From: Sulfurovum sp. UBA4779
GTDB taxonomy: Bacteria > Campylobacterota > Campylobacteria > Campylobacterales > Sulfurovaceae
NCBI GenBank assembly: GCA_002403155.1
Contig: DHHF01000009.1
Coordinates: 1 to 64,000, forward strand
DNA length: 64,000 bases
Direction of reading: 5' to 3'
Shown here: piece after piece, positions 62,159-64,000 of the stretch
Numbering within the stretch: the first letter of the stretch is position 1
How the letters are laid out: each line of letters opens with the position of its first letter
The notes under the pieces: generated by a model
The model's database searches: none
What the model was told of the DNA's origin: nothing
The model's input: only the letters and a program-made list of their open reading frames with translations
Program-made: the position numbers and the translations under genes

Positions 62159-64000
62159 CTAAAGAGCCTTGCTTGCCAAATGCGCAACCCTTTGTGCAAA
62201 TACGATTTTGTCTTTCAGCTCTAACCCCTCTGAGAGCTTTGCCGTATCAAGCAAAATCCATGCCGCATCCGAAAAGAGATTGTCATCTGTAAGCGCATCA
62301 AGCTTTTTAATCATCTCATGTTCGGGATTAATCTCCAAAATAAGAGGAATGTCAGGCATCTTTTGGCCCATCTGCACAAACATATGCGCCATGCTTGCCA
62401 TCGGATCGCTGCTGTCTTTCACAACGCATGAAGCACTGGAAGTCAATCTTGTTGAAATCTTGACATCCTTCACTTCGCTGCCCAAAACCTCTTTGATTTT
62501 GTCCGTAAGCGCTTGATACTCTTTTGAAATTTCTTCTTTTTCCTCTTGGGTTTTACTCTCCGGCGCCTCTATAGCAGTAACATCGTTAAAACTCCACTCT
62601 TTATACATACCTATCATCGGTGTGACGATGCTGTCCACCTCCTCATCGTCCATAATAAGCACTTCAATATTGGCTTTTTTATATGCCTCAAGCAATGGCG
62701 AATTTCTTAGTACTTTCTCATCTTTACCTATAATATAATAAATTTCTTTCTTTTGGGAATCTCCGCGGGAGATATACTCATCCAAACCGATAAGCCCCTC
62801 TTGTACAGAACTTTTGTACCGTACGATCTCCAACAGTGTTTCTTTGTTTGTATAGTCTGTAAAAATGCCCTCTTTAATCACTCTGTTATATTGCTCAGTA
62901 AATATTTCTGCATCTTCTTTGTTGAGCTTTTTGATCTCTGTGAGAATTTTTTTCACAGAATTTTGTCTGATATTGGCAAGTATTTTATTTTCCTGAAGAA
63001 TCTCCCTCGAGACATTAAGCGGCAAATCTTCACTGTCAATGACACCCTTTACAAAACGCAAATACGGAGGCAGCAGCTCTTTATCGTCATCCGTAATAAA
63101 GACACGTTTTACGTACAGTTTTACTCCGGGCTGGTAGTCTGCCCTATACAGATCAAAAGGGGCGCTCTTGGGGATATAGAAAAGTGTCGTAAATTCTTGG
63201 GCGCCTTCCACTTTGTTATGCATATACGCAAGAGGTTCGGCATCGCCATGCGAAATCGTTTTATAAAACTCTACATAATCTTCTTTTTTGAGTTCCGATT
63301 TGGGAAGTGTCCAAAGTGCAGATGCTGCATTGATCTGCTCTGATTTTTTTACTTTTTTTGTCTCTTTGTTTTCTCCCTCTCCCGTCGTTTCCTCTTCAGA
63401 AAAATGAAGCATGATCGGATATGCAATATGGTTAGAATACTTTTTGACTACCTCTTTTACCCGCCATTGATTTAAAAATTCTTTTTCGTCCTCTTTGAGC
63501 GTAATATAGACAATGGTTCCTTGCGACTCTTTTGTAACAGGGACGATCTCAAATTCTCCCGTTCCGTCTGTTGTAAATTTATACGCCTGCGTTTCGCCCG
63601 CTTTTTTAGTGATCACATCCACCTTTTGCGCAACCATAAATACAGAATAAAATCCGACCCCAAACTGTCCGATCAGATTCGAGTCTTTTTTTGCATCCCC
63701 GGTAAGCGACTCTATAAACGATTTGGTGCCGGATTTTGCGATAGTCCCAAGATGGCTTATAAGATCTGCCTCATTCATCCCTATTCCGTTGTCGCCTATG
63801 GTTAAAGACCCGTCCTCTTCGTCCACTCCGATAAAAATTTGGCCTTTCCATGCTTCATTTTTATATTTTTCATCCGTCAAAGAAAGATAATTAAATTTAT
63901 CCAACGCATCGCTTGCATTGGATACCAGCTCTCGTATAAAGATCTCTTTGTTTGAATATAACGAATGCGTCATAAGCTTTAAGAGTTGGCCGATTTCAGT
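62159..64000 (-). CDS. htpG: Chaperone HtpG (Hsp90), 5' end beyond window
   Basis: Hsp90-family ATPase. Visible from TEIGQLLKLMTHSLYSNKEI at the window edge through to the stop, so only about the first ten to twelve residues are missing; an internal ATG at 63973 is not the true start. GHKL ATPase motifs ASDALDKFNYL, IGDNGIGMNEADLISHLGT and GQFGVGFYSVFMV are present, then the middle domain with its catalytic arginine and the C-terminal dimerisation domain. Together with DnaK, DnaJ and GrpE it completes the major chaperone set in this window. Confidence 0.96.
   Translation of the reverse strand, partial: TEIGQLLKLMTHSLYSNKEIFIRELVSNASDALDKFNYLSLTDEKYKNEAWKGQIFIGVDEEDGSLTIGDNGIGMNEADLISHLGTIAKSGTKSFIESLTGDAKKDSNLIGQFGVGFYSVFMVAQKVDVITKKAGETQAYKFTTDGTGEFEIVPVTKESQGTIVYITLKEDEKEFLNQWRVKEVVKKYSNHIAYPIMLHFSEEETTGEGENKETKKVKKSEQINAASALWTLPKSELKKEDYVEFYKTISHGDAEPLAYMHNKVEGAQEFTTLFYIPKSAPFDLYRADYQPGVKLYVKRVFITDDDKELLPPYLRFVKGVIDSEDLPLNVSREILQENKILANIRQNSVKKILTEIKKLNKEDAEIFTEQYNRVIKEGIFTDYTNKETLLEIVRYKSSVQEGLIGLDEYISRGDSQKKEIYYIIGKDEKVLRNSPLLEAYKKANIEVLIMDDEEVDSIVTPMIGMYKEWSFNDVTAIEAPESKTQEEKEEISKEYQALTDKIKEVLGSEVKDVKISTRLTSSASCVVKDSSDPMASMAHMFVQMGQKMPDIPLILEINPEHEMIKKLDALTDDNLFSDAAWILLDTAKLSEGLELKDKIVFAQRVAHLASKAL

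Noticed and set aside
1..64000. CRISPR array, insertion sequence, prophage or integron
   Set aside because: No regularly spaced repeats, transposase, integrase, phage structural gene or terminal inverted repeats were found on either strand.

Overview
The window looks like chromosomal DNA from a member of the Campylobacterota (former Epsilonproteobacteria), most like the Sulfurovum/Sulfurimonas group. The basis is moderately low GC, dense co-directional genes with 4-8 base overlaps, many TTG/GTG starts, a gene order purD-RDD-lptD-J protein-pnp-atpE with atpE away from the other ATP synthase genes, and a grpE-dnaK pair with an HspR-type operator. The genus is an inference from gene content and style; no database was searched.

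Layout. 1-1.9 kb: an AT-rich, tightly coupled three-gene cassette (minus strand) of uncharacterised proteins. The first gene resembles the sporadically distributed TIGR04255 family. This is the only clearly accessory block and the best candidate for an undescribed system. 2-20.3 kb (minus): a long co-directional run ilvA, ppx, ilvB, ilvH, lpxD, a 76-residue protein, metH, dgt, an RND permease and adaptor, a tiny membrane ORF, sbcD and sbcC. It covers branched-chain amino acid and methionine synthesis, lipid A, dNTP control, efflux and DNA repair. 20.3-27.7 kb: a CoA-binding protein, trmA, then a plus-strand operon glmU-coaBC-uppS-prepilin peptidase-lptF/G-like-truA. 27.7-36.2 kb: a DUF2231-like protein, hemJ, a secreted-type EEP hydrolase, a CvfB-like protein and dsbD (minus), divergent from a YyaL-type thioredoxin-domain protein, then a TSUP permease.

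36.5-46.5 kb: chorismate mutase-like protein, dnaK, grpE, rpsO, an Rrf2 regulator, a DHH phosphoesterase with a G8 tract, recR, a Dabb protein, dnaJ, a putative lipoprotein, a Dps-like ferritin, a DUF5718-like protein and HU. 46.6-49.1 kb: an ars operon (arsR-arsB-arsC) whose arsenate reductase carries an extra cysteine-containing C-terminal domain, with a possible 42-residue ORF behind it. 49.2-53.0 kb: a KdpD/KdpE-type two-component system coupled directly to a Trk/Ktr potassium uptake pair. 53.2-64 kb: tRNA-Leu(GAG), atpE, pnp, a small J protein, lptD, an RDD protein, purD, a 6S-like RNA, hemD, a cation diffusion facilitator and htpG (cut by the window end).

Functional themes are protein folding (DnaK, GrpE, DnaJ, a mini-J protein, HtpG), envelope building (LpxD, GlmU, UppS, LptD, LptF/G, DsbD), redox and metal stress (DPSL ferritin, Rrf2, ars, CDF) and potassium homeostasis. 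Several palindromes sit exactly where operators are expected: upstream of arsR, rrf2, grpE and yyaL, and in the ferritin leader. No CRISPR array, insertion sequence, integrase or phage gene was seen.
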